Shown here: positions 7,689 through 16,730 of the stretch, piece after piece | Layout of the letters: every line of letters begins with the position of its first letter | How positions within the stretch are numbered: the first letter of the stretch is position 1 | Assembly (NCBI RefSeq): GCF_017916365.1 | Contig: NZ_JAFMSU010000002.1 | Span: forward strand, 558,001 to 622,000 | Direction: 5' to 3' | DNA length: 64,000 nucleotides | From: Rufibacter roseolus | GTDB taxonomy: Bacteria; Bacteroidota; Bacteroidia; Cytophagales; Hymenobacteraceae | Made by a program: the position numbers and the translations under genes | Notes under the pieces: model-generated | What the model saw: the letters and a program-made list of their open reading frames with translations, nothing else | What the model was told of the DNA's origin: nothing | The model's database searches: none

Positions 7689-8529
7689 CGGTTTGTTCCG
7701 CACTAATGTCCCAGAGGCGGCGGGCCACGTGCGCATTGTTTGAATCGGCGGCGGATTTCACCTGTTTGCTGTTCTTGAAGTACTTACCGCTTACAAACTT
7801 TAGATACGGAGAAGTGGCCAGATAAATTGTGGTCTGGGCACCTTTCTCGGGCGATTTCATGAAAAGCCGGCTAAACCGGAAGAGACTCCTGATGAAAAAA
7901 TTGCTGTTGCTCCCGAAATTGGTGGCCACCACGCCCGGGTGCAGACAGTTGACGGTTAGGTTGGTGAACTCGGTGCGCCGGGCCAGCTCATAGGTGAAAT
8001 GGATGTTGGCCAGCTTAGAATCTGCGTAGGCCGTGATGGCGCTGTACTTCACGGGCTTGCCGGCGTGTTCAAAATCTATCTGCCCCAGGCGGTGGGCCTC
8101 TGAGGTCACGTTGATCACGCGGCCCTGCTCGGCAGCCAGCAGGGGGTCCATGAGCAGGTTGGTGAGCAGGAACGGAGCCAGGTGGTTTGTGGCCCAGGCC
8201 ATTTCCCAACCGTCTACCGTGGTTTCCTGGTGGCCGGGAATAAGGCCGGCGTTGTTGATGAGCACATCAATGACCGGGTAGTTCTCCTTCAGTTCCTGGG
8301 CCAGGCGCCTCACTTCTGTTAAAGAGGAGAGGTCTGCCAGGTAGAGTTTCAGGCAGGCATCGGGCACCTTCTTTTTGATATCGGCCATGGCCTGCTGGCC
8401 CTTCTGCTCGTTGCGGCAAACCATCACCACGTGAACGCCTTCTTTGGCCAATGCCTCTGCGGTGGCCTTTCCAATACCGGAGCTTGCCCCGGTGACTACC
8501 ATTACCTTTGCTTCTTTGTCTGTTGCCAT
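7681..8529 (-). CDS. Short-chain dehydrogenase/reductase, retinol-dehydrogenase-like
   Basis: A 282-residue NAD(P)-dependent oxidoreductase of the classical SDR fold. The cofactor motif TGASSGIGKAT is at about residues 14-24, NNAG follows at about 91-94, and the catalytic pair is in YADSK. The sequence around it (SEAHRLGQIDFEH, YADSKLANI) resembles the WWOX/retinol dehydrogenase subgroup. The substrate is not predictable. ATG at 8529. The AlbA_2 gene follows 42 bases downstream on the same strand. Confidence 0.88.
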   Translation of the reverse strand: MATDKEAKVMVVTGASSGIGKATAEALAKEGVHVVMVCRNEQKGQQAMADIKKKVPDACLKLYLADLSSLTEVRRLAQELKENYPVIDVLINNAGLIPGHQETTVDGWEMAWATNHLAPFLLTNLLMDPLLAAEQGRVINVTSEAHRLGQIDFEHAGKPVKYSAITAYADSKLANIHFTYELARRTEFTNLTVNCLHPGVVATNFGSNSNFFIRSLFRFSRLFMKSPEKGAQTTIYLATSPYLKFVSGKYFKNSKQVKSAADSNNAHVARRLWDISAEQTGF

Positions 8530-8623
8530 GTGCGCTGCTGCTCCAGTTTTCCTGGATAATGGGCACTACGGAAAAACGCTGCTTTTCGCTGTCTTCCGGT
8601 GCAGGATTCCTGTGGGCATAAAA

Positions 8624-8648
8624 AATGCGGCCTTTTTGGGGCCGCATT
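8624..8648 (-). terminator. Rho-independent terminator of the DUF3127 gene
   Basis: Nine-base arms AATGCGGCC (8624-8632) and GGCCGCATT (8640-8648). Read on the minus strand the stem is followed by a run of six T. Confidence 0.75.
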
Positions 8649-8674
8649 CTATAAGGTCTAAGGAAAAATCAAAC

Positions 8675-9061
8675 TTAGAAAGGAAGATCGTTGTCCATGT
8701 CATCGCTGATGAAAGACGAGCTGGATTTAACCGGCTGTTGCTGGGCATAAGGGTTTCCTGACGCTTGCGGCTGGGCGGCGCTTCCGGCGTGCTCTACTCT
8801 CCAGGCCTGCAGGTTGGTGAAGTACATGGTGGTACCGTTCTTGGTGAATGGTTTACCGCTCAGGTTGAAAGCAACCTTCACTTCATCGCCTGTTTTGTAG
8901 TTGTCAAGAATACCGCACTTGTCTTGGGTAAGCTGAAACTTGGCATATTGCGTATAAGAGCCGTCTGGGATCTCCAAAACGAATTCGCGTTTACGGAATT
9001 TTTCGCTCACTTGGGTTTCGTCAAAGATTTCGTGCAATCTTCCCTGTACATCAAAAGACAT
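8675..9061 (-). CDS. DUF3127 protein with SSB-like acidic tail
   Basis: A 128-residue protein of the Bacteroidota family DUF3127, beginning MSFDVQGRLHEIFDETQ. About 85 residues of beta-rich sequence (FRKREFVLEIPDG, DEVKVAFNLSGKPF) suggest a small barrel, possibly an OB fold. A Gln/Ala/Ser-rich linker follows, then the C-terminus SDDMDNDLPF. That tip closely resembles the acidic tip of bacterial single-stranded DNA-binding protein (DDDIPF/DDDLPF), which recruits repair and replication proteins. A DNA-maintenance role is inferred from this. ATG at 9061 is chosen because an in-frame upstream start at 9154 would add 31 unlike residues. Confidence 0.82.
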   Translation of the reverse strand: MSFDVQGRLHEIFDETQVSEKFRKREFVLEIPDGSYTQYAKFQLTQDKCGILDNYKTGDEVKVAFNLSGKPFTKNGTTMYFTNLQAWRVEHAGSAAQPQASGNPYAQQQPVKSSSSFISDDMDNDLPF

Positions 9062-9249
9062 AGGTGATAGTTTTAATAGATTAGTAAAGTAAACTCTACA
9101 AATATACAAAGAATAGAGGGTTAAGATTCCCCCAGCCGGACTTAAATTTATCAACCATCGCGGGCTAATCCGGGGAGGCGTCCGGGGCTGTAAAGCATGG
9201 GTTAGGCCGGTCTTAAACCTAACTATCTGAAATAAAGGACACCAGAATT

Positions 9250-10191
9250 ATGGAGAACAAGCAAAGATTTGCCCTTGCCCTGCATGGCGGCGCCGGAACC
9301 ATCACCAGAGCCTCATTAACCCTGCAAATGGACCAGGAATACCGCCTGGCCCTGCACCAGGCTTTGGAGATTGGCCATGCCATCTTGGAGAAGGGAGGAT
9401 CTGCTTTGGCGGCGGTGGAAGCCACCGTGGTATCACTGGAAGATTGCCCCTTGTTCAACGCCGGGCGGGGTTCTGTGTTCAACAAGCGCGGTACCCATGA
9501 AATGGACGCCGCCATCATGGACGGCAAGACCCTGGGCGCCGGGGCAATCACCGGGGTGCGGAACGTGCGCAACCCTATTAAACTGGCCAGCGAGGTCATG
9601 CGTCACTCAGACCACGTGCTGCTGTGCCAGCAGGGAGCCGAGGAGTTTGCCCGTAACCAAGGCATCGCCTTTGAGCCGGATGATTATTTCTTTACCCAGC
9701 AGCGCTATGACCAGTGGCAGGCCCTGCGGGACTCAGACGTGTACATGCTGGACCACTCCCAGGCAAAGGAAAAGAAGTTCGGGACGGTGGGGGCAGTGGC
9801 GGTGGACCAGCAGGGTAACCTGGCAGCGGCTACTTCTACCGGTGGCATGACCAATAAGAATTTCAACCGCATTGGTGACACCCCTATTATTGGAGCGGGA
9901 ACCTACGCCAACAACCGCACCTGCGCTGTCTCCTGCACCGGCCACGGCGAATTCTTCATGCGCAGTGTGGTGGCCTATGACATTTCCTGCCTCATGGAAT
10001 ACAAAGGGCTGTCGCTAACCCAGGCCTCTGACTTAATAGTGATGGACAAACTGAAAAAGCTGGGCGGCGAAGGCGGCCTCATAGCGGTGGATGCCCAGGG
10101 CAACGTAGCATTGCCTTTCAATTCTGAAGGTATGTACCGGGGCAGCTGGGTAGCAGGGCAGGAGCCAGTAGTAGCAATTTACCAGGACTAA
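9250..10191 (+). CDS. iaaA: Isoaspartyl peptidase / plant-type L-asparaginase
   Basis: A 313-residue Ntn-hydrolase of the IaaA family, which hydrolyses isoaspartyl (beta-Asp-X) dipeptides and L-asparagine. LHGGAGT sits at the N-terminus and NAGRGSVFN at about 70-78. The autocleavage and nucleophile threonine is Thr179 in FGTVGAVA, which becomes the N-terminus of the small subunit; a substrate loop GGMTNK follows. No signal peptide, so probably cytoplasmic. It is convergent with the cyanophycinase gene, whose product releases beta-Asp-Arg, a natural substrate of this family. Confidence 0.93.
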   Translation: MENKQRFALALHGGAGTITRASLTLQMDQEYRLALHQALEIGHAILEKGGSALAAVEATVVSLEDCPLFNAGRGSVFNKRGTHEMDAAIMDGKTLGAGAITGVRNVRNPIKLASEVMRHSDHVLLCQQGAEEFARNQGIAFEPDDYFFTQQRYDQWQALRDSDVYMLDHSQAKEKKFGTVGAVAVDQQGNLAAATSTGGMTNKNFNRIGDTPIIGAGTYANNRTCAVSCTGHGEFFMRSVVAYDISCLMEYKGLSLTQASDLIVMDKLKKLGGEGGLIAVDAQGNVALPFNSEGMYRGSWVAGQEPVVAIYQD

Positions 10192-10196
10192 ACCCT

Positions 10197-10232
10197 GTTT
10201 CAATTCCGATTTTAGCAAATAGGCCTTAAAAC
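10197..10232. repeat. 36-bp dispersed dyad element, copy 7
   Basis: Exact match to the GTTT-N9-TTT-N4-AAA-N9-AAAC pattern, lying in the short gap between the convergent iaaA and cphB stops. Confidence 0.65.
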
Positions 10233-10242
10233 CAAGTGGTGC

Positions 10243-11130
10243 CTATTCTACTTCTTTGGCCAGCTGCTTGGCGCCCACGCAGAAACGGCGTTCCCGGATG
10301 TCATAGTAATTCCCGAAGGCGAGCACGTGCATCCGGAAGTTCTCAATGGAGAGCGGGGTGCCCGGGGCGGCGTATGAGGTGTTGTTGTGCCTGATGTGGT
10401 GCCCATCCACCACAATCACCAGGTTAGACCCGATGGTCTCAATGACATTGCCCTGGGTAATCATGACGCCGGTGTCCTCACCCAAGCCGATGCCGATCTT
10501 GAACGGGTGCGTAGCCACCGCTTCCATGAGCCGCCCAAATCTGCCCCTTTTTACAAAATGCGAGTCAAAAATGACATTTTCCTGAAAGGCCAGTCCGCGG
10601 TCCAGTTTCACCGATCCTTTTAACAGAGAGCGCTGGCTGCTGCCGCCTTTGATCATGATATCAGACATGGCCATGGCGCCCGCGCTGGTACCCGCAATGA
10701 CAAAGCCATTCTCATGGTGGTACCGGTGCAGCAGAATGTGGTGAAAAGCAGTGCCTGAGAAAATCCTGAACAGCCTTGACTGGTCGCCGCCAGTGAACAT
10801 GACCCCGCTGGCCTTCTTCAGCCGCTCCAGGTACTCGGGCTTCTGGGCGTCATTTTCATCCCGTATATCCATCACGCTTACTTTTTTGCAGCCCAGAACC
10901 TCAAACGCGTGCAGGTACAACGCACCCAACTCCTCGGGGATCATAGACGCAGTGGTGATGACTTCCACCTGGGCCTCGTTTCCGCCCATGGCATCAATAA
11001 TGCGCTTCAGAATGCCCAGCTCAAAGAAATTAAGGTGAAACTGCTTTTTATCCCGGGGGTAGGTGCCTTTGTCTTCGTTTCCGCCTACGGCGATGAGAAT
11101 GCCTTTGGGGGCTAGCTCAAGTTTGGTCAT
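10243..11130 (-). CDS. cphB: Cyanophycinase (peptidase S51 family)
   Basis: A 295-residue serine peptidase that splits the storage polymer cyanophycin (multi-L-arginyl-poly-L-aspartate) into beta-Asp-Arg dipeptides. Visible are ILIAVGGNED near the N-terminus, TGGDQSRL (about 113-120) and the nucleophile elbow GTSAGAMAM with Ser149, as in family S51. ATG at 11130 (MTKLELAPKG) is preferred to a start at 11226. There is no signal peptide. No cyanophycin synthetase gene is nearby, so the substrate may be polymer scavenged from outside or made elsewhere in the genome. Confidence 0.9.
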   Translation of the reverse strand: MTKLELAPKGILIAVGGNEDKGTYPRDKKQFHLNFFELGILKRIIDAMGGNEAQVEVITTASMIPEELGALYLHAFEVLGCKKVSVMDIRDENDAQKPEYLERLKKASGVMFTGGDQSRLFRIFSGTAFHHILLHRYHHENGFVIAGTSAGAMAMSDIMIKGGSSQRSLLKGSVKLDRGLAFQENVIFDSHFVKRGRFGRLMEAVATHPFKIGIGLGEDTGVMITQGNVIETIGSNLVIVVDGHHIRHNNTSYAAPGTPLSIENFRMHVLAFGNYYDIRERRFCVGAKQLAKEVE

Positions 11131-11309
11131 GTATGCTACTGTTTTACCTGTAATGTTTTGATGCCTGCTTATACGGTGTTCTGTTGGTAACGGACCATCT
11201 GGTTTAAAGTGCATAAATAAGCCCATATTCTTCGGTAAACCCTTGAACTACCCTCTTTCAGGACCGTATAAAAATGACACGCTTGATTTTTCAACTAAAT
11301 AAAAGAGCT

Positions 11310-11804
11310 ATGAAATTAACATCCTTGAATGACTTGTTCATCCACCAGATGAAGGATCTCTATAACGCTGAGCAGCAACTGTTGAAAGCGATGCCAGAAA
11401 TGATGGAAATGGTTTCCAGCCCCGAGCTGGCTACTGCCCTGGAGACCCACATGCGGGAAACAGAGCAGCAGATAGCCCGGTTAGAGGAGTGTTTCAGAAT
11501 TCTGGGCATTAGCGGAGGCGGCGAGAAATGCATGGCCATGGAGGGCATCATCAAAGAAGCCCGCGAGTTCATGAAGCATGACGCCGATCAGGAAGTAATG
11601 GATGCCGGTATCATTGCCTGCGCCCAACGTGTGGAGCACTATGAGATTGCCGGCTACGGTACGGCCTGTACCTACGCCAAATTCCTGGGCCATACCGAGG
11701 TCCTGAACCACCTGAAGGAAATCCTGAACGAGGAGAAAATGACCGATGAGAAGCTCACCATGATTGCGGAAACCGCCGTGAACCGGAGAGCCGAGAACCA
11801 CTAA
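11310..11804 (+). CDS. Ferritin-like DUF892 protein, YciE/YciF type
   Basis: A 164-residue four-helix protein beginning MKLTSLNDLFIHQMKDLYNA, the hallmark start of the YciF/DUF892 family. Glu and His residues (YNAEQQLL, LETHMRETEQQ, RVEHYEIAGYG) fit a ferritin-like di-iron site. Members are induced by stress in enterobacteria, but their exact function is unknown. ATG at 11310 is chosen over 11274 because family homology begins there. A strong terminator follows at 11837-11877. Confidence 0.88.
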   Translation: MKLTSLNDLFIHQMKDLYNAEQQLLKAMPEMMEMVSSPELATALETHMRETEQQIARLEECFRILGISGGGEKCMAMEGIIKEAREFMKHDADQEVMDAGIIACAQRVEHYEIAGYGTACTYAKFLGHTEVLNHLKEILNEEKMTDEKLTMIAETAVNRRAENH

Positions 11805-11836
11805 TTATCCTTTACACACCAAAGACACCCCATTAA

Positions 11837-11877
11837 ACAGCGCAGCCCGCCGGATCAGGTCCCGCGGGCTGCGCTGT
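11837..11877. terminator. Bidirectional terminator between convergent genes
   Basis: Perfect 14-base arms ACAGCGCAGCCCGC and GCGGGCTGCGCTGT, followed by TTTTTG on the plus strand. It separates the YciF-like gene from the M1 peptidase gene. Confidence 0.85.
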
Positions 11878-11884
11878 TTTTGTC

Positions 11885-13693
11885 TCAGGGAGTCTGCAGC
11901 AGCAAAGCATCAAGGGAGCTGGTGGAAACCGAGTGGTAGTTAGGGCGCGCCTTCCTGTAAATCTCCCGGGCCAAACCAGTGCCTTCTTCTGTCTCCAGCA
12001 AAGCCTTGTACAGCGGCAACAGGAACTTGCGTCGGCCAACCCGCACCAGGAATGCCTCCAGCGCCGGATAAGCTTCTTTGTACCCGTGCCTGATACTGTG
12101 TCTGAGCCATTCGGCCTGGATCTCGGCGTTGCCCGAGGCAGTGAACCCAAAGGCCTCGTCTAGTTCTTGCATCTGGGTCAGGGAAAGGTTCTTGGGTAGG
12201 TTGCTCAGGAAATATAGCCATTCATGGGTGCTCCAATTATGGGTGGCGAGCTGGCGGGCCAGGGTGCCGGTTTCCCATCTTTGCAGCTCGGCTGCCACTT
12301 TCTCAAACAGCCTGGCTTTTTGCGGAGCAATGCCTTCTGGAATTCCCGGCGAATGAATCCAGGCAGAGGCGTTGACCTTTTGCTTCAGTTCCTCGTCTCC
12401 GTTTACCAGCTCTTTTTCCAGAAACTGCTCAAAACGGGCCGTGTCCATGGACGTGAACTGGAACGTGCTGAAGTATTTGTTCACAAAGGCATCAAAACGG
12501 GCGCGGCCCACCAGCGCCTCCAGTCGGCAAAGGAACAGGTTGCCCTTTTCGTATGCGATCTCGGTGAGGCCTTCGTCTGGGTCGCGGTTCTCCAGGTTCA
12601 GTTTGAGGCAGGTATCCTGCGGTTTTGCGCTCAGTTCCTCCAGGGTATGGCGTAAATCCTGGTAGCCCAGCCAATGAAGCATCTGGGCATAATCTTGGCC
12701 GTACAGCGCTTCCATGATGCGGCGCTCAAAGTACACCGTGAAGCCCTCATTAAGCCAGAAGTCGTTCCAGGTGGCGTTGGTCACCAGGTTCCCCGACCAT
12801 GAATGGGCCAATTCATGTGCCACCAGACTCGTAAGCGAACGGTCTCCGGCGATGATGGTAGGTGTGGCGAAGGTGAGCTTAGGGTTCTCCATCCCTCCGA
12901 AAGGGAAGCTGGGCGGAAGCACCAGCAGGTCATAGCGGCCCCAACGGTAAGGTCCATACAGGTTCTTGGCGGCCAGCAGCATCTGTTCCGTTTCGGCGAA
13001 CTCATAGGCGGCAGCTTCCAGGCTGGAGGGCTCAGCGTACACCCCGCACCGTTCGCCTAATGGAGCGAAAGCCAAATCACCTATCGCCAAGGACAACAAG
13101 TAAGACGGAATAGGCTGGTCCATCCGGAAAAAGTAAGTGCCGCTGTTGTTCTTCTCCTGCGGATTATCTGCGGACATAAGGGGCAACAGGTTGGGCGGAA
13201 CCTGAACCCGCGCTGTATAGGTGAACCTCACGCTGGGACTGTCCTGACAGGGGAGCCAGGTTCTGGCCAAAATAGCCTGGGACTGGGTGAACAGAAAAGT
13301 CTCCGTTTTGCCGGCAGTCTGTTCAGGTTCCAGCCACTGCAAGGCCCCAGATGCTGGGGTAGTCTCAAACGCAAGCCTGATTTTCTGCGTGCCTGGTTTA
13401 AGCGGGATTTGCAAACCCTGGCCCAGAAACGGCTTTTCACCCCTAAAGGTAAATTCTTCGGGTTGCTCCTCATCGTCTAGCCAGGCGCATATGATCCTTA
13501 GGTGGTGCACGTCCAACACAATTTCCGGGGCTTGCTGATGGCGGATGTGGTACACACCTGAGCCGGAGATCTTTTTCTGATCGAAGTCAACTTTTAAGTC
13601 CCAATCCACGTGGTGCACATGGGCAAGGTTAGGGTTAGAAAAACTGTGCGGGTCTTTGGAGAAAGTGTATGCTTGATTGTTGTTAAAATCCAT
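11885..13693 (-). CDS. M1-family zinc aminopeptidase
   Basis: A 602-residue gluzincin aminopeptidase. The exopeptidase motif GGMEN is at 266-270, the zinc site HELAH at 293-297 and the third ligand Glu in NEGF at about 316. The N-terminal beta domain and C-terminal HEAT-like helical region make the length and layout like leukotriene A4 hydrolase / cold-active aminopeptidase proteins. No signal peptide is seen, so it is probably cytoplasmic and acts in peptide turnover. ATG at 13693 is preferred to a TTG two codons upstream. Confidence 0.92.
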   Translation of the reverse strand: MDFNNNQAYTFSKDPHSFSNPNLAHVHHVDWDLKVDFDQKKISGSGVYHIRHQQAPEIVLDVHHLRIICAWLDDEEQPEEFTFRGEKPFLGQGLQIPLKPGTQKIRLAFETTPASGALQWLEPEQTAGKTETFLFTQSQAILARTWLPCQDSPSVRFTYTARVQVPPNLLPLMSADNPQEKNNSGTYFFRMDQPIPSYLLSLAIGDLAFAPLGERCGVYAEPSSLEAAAYEFAETEQMLLAAKNLYGPYRWGRYDLLVLPPSFPFGGMENPKLTFATPTIIAGDRSLTSLVAHELAHSWSGNLVTNATWNDFWLNEGFTVYFERRIMEALYGQDYAQMLHWLGYQDLRHTLEELSAKPQDTCLKLNLENRDPDEGLTEIAYEKGNLFLCRLEALVGRARFDAFVNKYFSTFQFTSMDTARFEQFLEKELVNGDEELKQKVNASAWIHSPGIPEGIAPQKARLFEKVAAELQRWETGTLARQLATHNWSTHEWLYFLSNLPKNLSLTQMQELDEAFGFTASGNAEIQAEWLRHSIRHGYKEAYPALEAFLVRVGRRKFLLPLYKALLETEEGTGLAREIYRKARPNYHSVSTSSLDALLLQTP

Positions 13694-13973
13694 TTTCAAC
13701 GGTTTTGTTCATGGTTGGCATTGTCAATGCTATGCTTTACCCAGAATTAAAAGCCTATTCTTACATAAACACTAGGATAATAGCGGAAGCGCTTTGGTGT
13801 TCTATATTATTACGTGTCAATCTGCCTTTAGGGCTTTATGCGTAAATATCTGCTGCTTCTTATATGTAAGTACCGCTTTATTATTTTTATCCAATTTTAT
13901 TAGGTTTCTGACGTCTAACTTTTCTGGGCTGGGCAAGTATAAGTACTACAATTCAATGATAGGAACAACCCTT

Positions 13974-15647
13974 ATGAAATCAAATAGACCTTTCATGCCT
14001 CTTTTCCTGTTTTTCCTCATTGGCCTGATGGTGATGACCGCCTGTGCCAAATCGGGGGATAAGCAGCAAAAGAAGGTAGCCCTGGCGGCGGCCAAAGACT
14101 TTCCGCAGCAGACCGATAGTGTATACGTGGTGACTTTCACCAAAAGTGACCAGGAATTCAAGAAACACCTTGACCTGATGAAGCTTTTCTACCGGGAGCG
14201 GCAGTACCGCTTTGCCTGGTTTAAAGACGGCCAGTTGGTGCCCCAGGCCTACAAATTTGTGGAGGTCCTGAACAAAGCCCACGAAGAAGGCTTGAACCCG
14301 CAGGACTACGCCAGAAAAGACCTGAAGCAGATGTTCCAGAACCTGGAGCAGGCCAAGAATGACTCGGTGCGGCACAAACTCCAGGAAGAACTGGATGTGA
14401 CCCTCACGGCCTCTTATTTCACCTATGCCAGTGATTTCTACCGCGGCACGGTTGACCCCCGCAGCATGGATAATATTGAATGGGAGGTAAAGAAAAACAA
14501 GATCAAGCTCCATAAGGCATTGCAAACCATTCTGAAGGAACGCGAGAGCCGTTACCCATACTATGAGTTTGAGGCTTTGCACCCAGACTACATCCGCTTG
14601 CGCGAGGCACTGAAACAATACCGGCAGGTGAAGCAGCAAGGTGGCTGGCCCAAAATCCAGCTGGCTAGTAAAATGATCAAACCCGGTGACTCAGCGGTGG
14701 CGGTCCTGACGCTTCGGCACAGAATCCTGGGTAAACCAGCCGAGAACACCCCTCAGAACAGAATGTATGACAATGCCCTGGCTACCGCGGTGAAGAACTT
14801 CCAGATCCGGCATGGTTTAAAACCAGACGCGGTGGTAGGAGGGGAGACCCTGCGCGTCATGAACATTCCTATTGAGGAAAGAATTGACCAGATCATTGTG
14901 AACATGGAACGGTGGCGCTGGGTACCCAAGCGATTTGAGGACCGCTACCTTTTCATCAACATCCCCGAGTACATGCTTCATGTGGTGGAGAAAGGGAAGG
15001 AAGTCATGAACATGAAAGTGGTAGTAGGAAAGGAGATGCACGCCACGCCCGTCTTCAGTGATAAACTTGAGTATATTGTGTTCTACCCTTACTGGAACAT
15101 CACCCCTCAGATTTTGGAGGAAGAGATAGCCCCGGCCCAGGCGAACAACCCTAATTACTTAGCCCGAAATGATATGGAGTTGGTGAAGGACATCGGGAAC
15201 AACAAAGTTGAGGTGATGTCACCTTCCTCGGTAGACTGGTATTCTGTTGACAAAGACTTCAAGTACCGCGTGCGGCAACGGCCGGGCAAGAAGAACCCGC
15301 TGGGCTTTGTGAAATTCATCTTCCCTAACGAACACAACGTGTACCTGCATGACACCCCTTCAGACCATTTGTTCAACCAGACGGAGCGCGGGTTCAGCCA
15401 TGGATGTATCCGGATAGAAAAACCATTTGAACTGGCCCAGTACCTGTTGAAGGATCAGAAGCAATGGACACCCTCAGCCATCAATGCCGCCATGCATGGG
15501 GGGCAGGAGAAATATGTGAACTTATCGGCCAAAGTGCCGGTGTACATTGTGTACTTCACCGCTTGGGTTGATGACAAAGGAGTTGTGAATTTCCGGGATG
15601 ATATCTACGGCCATGATCGCGATTTGGAAATGGCTTACTTTAGATAA
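13974..15647 (+). CDS. L,D-transpeptidase lipoprotein, YcbB-like
   Basis: Cross-links or remodels peptidoglycan. The product has a signal peptide and lipobox (VMTAC, Cys24), so it is probably anchored in the envelope. A YcbB-type scaffold domain comes first, then a peptidoglycan-binding-like helix region (LATAVKNFQIRHGLKPD) and a C-terminal YkuD domain whose active site is HDTPSDHLF...SHGCIRIE with Cys478. ATG at 13974 is chosen for its signal sequence; ATG at 13956 would add six residues. About 557 residues, normal for YcbB relatives. Confidence 0.9.
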   Translation: MKSNRPFMPLFLFFLIGLMVMTACAKSGDKQQKKVALAAAKDFPQQTDSVYVVTFTKSDQEFKKHLDLMKLFYRERQYRFAWFKDGQLVPQAYKFVEVLNKAHEEGLNPQDYARKDLKQMFQNLEQAKNDSVRHKLQEELDVTLTASYFTYASDFYRGTVDPRSMDNIEWEVKKNKIKLHKALQTILKERESRYPYYEFEALHPDYIRLREALKQYRQVKQQGGWPKIQLASKMIKPGDSAVAVLTLRHRILGKPAENTPQNRMYDNALATAVKNFQIRHGLKPDAVVGGETLRVMNIPIEERIDQIIVNMERWRWVPKRFEDRYLFINIPEYMLHVVEKGKEVMNMKVVVGKEMHATPVFSDKLEYIVFYPYWNITPQILEEEIAPAQANNPNYLARNDMELVKDIGNNKVEVMSPSSVDWYSVDKDFKYRVRQRPGKKNPLGFVKFIFPNEHNVYLHDTPSDHLFNQTERGFSHGCIRIEKPFELAQYLLKDQKQWTPSAINAAMHGGQEKYVNLSAKVPVYIVYFTAWVDDKGVVNFRDDIYGHDRDLEMAYFR

Positions 15648-15682
15648 TCTGAAGAAAGCCTAATCAGGTTAAAGGCGATACA

Positions 15683-15735
15683 AAGAAGCCCCGGGGCTGC
15701 TCAAAGTTTGAGCAGCCCCGGGGCTTCTTCTTTTT
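15683..15735 (+). terminator. Strong terminator after the L,D-transpeptidase gene
   Basis: Arms of 23 bases (15683-15705 and 15707-15729), GC-rich in the middle, followed by a T-rich stretch TTTTTG. Confidence 0.85.
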
Positions 15736-16038
15736 GTTTTTGGTGTTAAATACGAAAGTATTACTTAAATGCAATTAAACCAAATTGTATATCTTATATG
15801 AGTTCTTTGTTGCTTTTGAGTCATGTGAAAAAGAACATGAAAGATCCTTCAACCTTTTAGACCACCTACCTTTAGGATGTAGGAAGTTCCTGATAGTGAT
15901 TTTCCCAATTATACAGAAGTAGTCCCCGGAGGAAAGAGTGTGCCAGGTTGGCAGTTAAGGATGATAACTCAGGAGAGAAGGAAACTGCTGGTGTGTTATT
16001 GATCCAATTAGTGAAAAGTTGGGCGTAAGTATGCCTGA

Positions 16039-16099
16039 TAACAAAATTAAACCCAGTTTACATTTGTTTAACAAATGTAAACTGGGTTTAATTTTGTTA
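16039..16099. repeat. Perfect 30-bp inverted repeat with one-base centre
   Basis: Arms 16039-16068 and 16070-16099 are perfectly complementary around T16069. The stem is AT-rich with a central ACCCAG/CTGGGT block. It could be a terminator, a cruciform site or an operator. It directly abuts the AAATTGCATTTCA motif. Confidence 0.75.
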
Positions 16100-16111
16100 A
16101 ATTGCATTTCA
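16099..16111. promoter_or_regulatory. AAATTGCATTTCA box, possible operator
   Basis: A 13-base sequence repeated exactly at 16820-16832, where it is the dyad TGAAAT-TGC-ATTTCA. A shorter inverted copy (AAATGCAATT) is at 15767-15776. Here it lies about 25 bases before the -7-like element of the XRE-like gene. Confidence 0.35.
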
Positions 16112-16135
16112 GTTACAAGCATGTTTTGTGGGTAT

Positions 16136-16143
16136 TAAATTTG
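16136..16143 (+). promoter_or_regulatory. Possible -7 element of the XRE-like gene
   Basis: TAAATTTG matches the Bacteroidota -7 consensus TAnnTTTG. No TTTG is found at the usual 19-base spacing upstream. The predicted leader would be about 140 bases. Confidence 0.3.
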
Positions 16144-16289
16144 TAAAACATTAAATTTGAGAGTGGTGTGTGCTTGAAATAAATTAACGGTTTAGATAAA
16201 GAGGCTTACTAATCAACAATCAGTATCAGGAAGATCTATGCCGCGAAGCACCTTCAACAAACCAAGGGATATTAATAAATAGAAAAGGC

Positions 16290-16730
16290 GTGTCAGAATT
16301 ACTGCCCAGGATTACAGAAATATTAAGCTGGAGTTCATTAGGTCCGGCCGCTTTCGCAGATGAAATTGGCTTGGCAAGACCCGTGCTGAGCCATATACTC
16401 TCTTCCCGAAACAAAGCCAGTTTGGAAGTTGTACAGAAAATTCTGACCAGGTTTCCTGAAATCAGCCCAAGTTGGCTTTTGCTGGGTCAGGGCGAAATGC
16501 TAAGCAAATTAGGAGAGACTAAGAATTTCCCTCCCCCAGAAATCTCACTTCCGGAAACACCGGCTAACTTAAAACCACAAGAGGCTTTACCTGCTGGTCT
16601 TTCTAAAGTGCAAACAGGTAATCTGGAAGGTAAGGTCTCTGAGAAATCAAAAACAGTTTTACAGCGCCAGGTCACCAAAGTATTGCTGTTTTATTCAGAC
16701 GGTACTTTTGAAAGTTTTGACCCGAAGTAA
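16290..16730 (+). CDS. XRE-like helix-turn-helix protein
   Basis: A 146-residue putative DNA-binding protein. Residues 1-60 form a Cro/C1-type domain (FADEIGLARPVLSHILSSRNK) followed by SPSWLLLGQGEML, a common ending of this domain in Bacteroidota. The middle is Pro/Glu-rich and probably flexible. The C-terminal 25 residues are basic and then hydrophobic (VTKVLLFYSDGTFESFD). The start is GTG: no ATG exists between the upstream in-frame stop and this point, and family homology begins here. It stands alone before the fructan locus; a regulatory link to it is possible but unproven. Confidence 0.7.
   Translation: MSELLPRITEILSWSSLGPAAFADEIGLARPVLSHILSSRNKASLEVVQKILTRFPEISPSWLLLGQGEMLSKLGETKNFPPPEISLPETPANLKPQEALPAGLSKVQTGNLEGKVSEKSKTVLQRQVTKVLLFYSDGTFESFDPK

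Larger units (their letters stand above)
15736..16289. other. Non-coding stretch upstream of the XRE-like gene
   Basis: No coding frame is convincing here. The stretch is AT-rich and holds a 61-base AT-rich palindrome (16039-16099), an ATTGCATTT motif on each side of that palindrome, and a -7-like TAAATTTG at 16136-16143. Confidence 0.5.
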
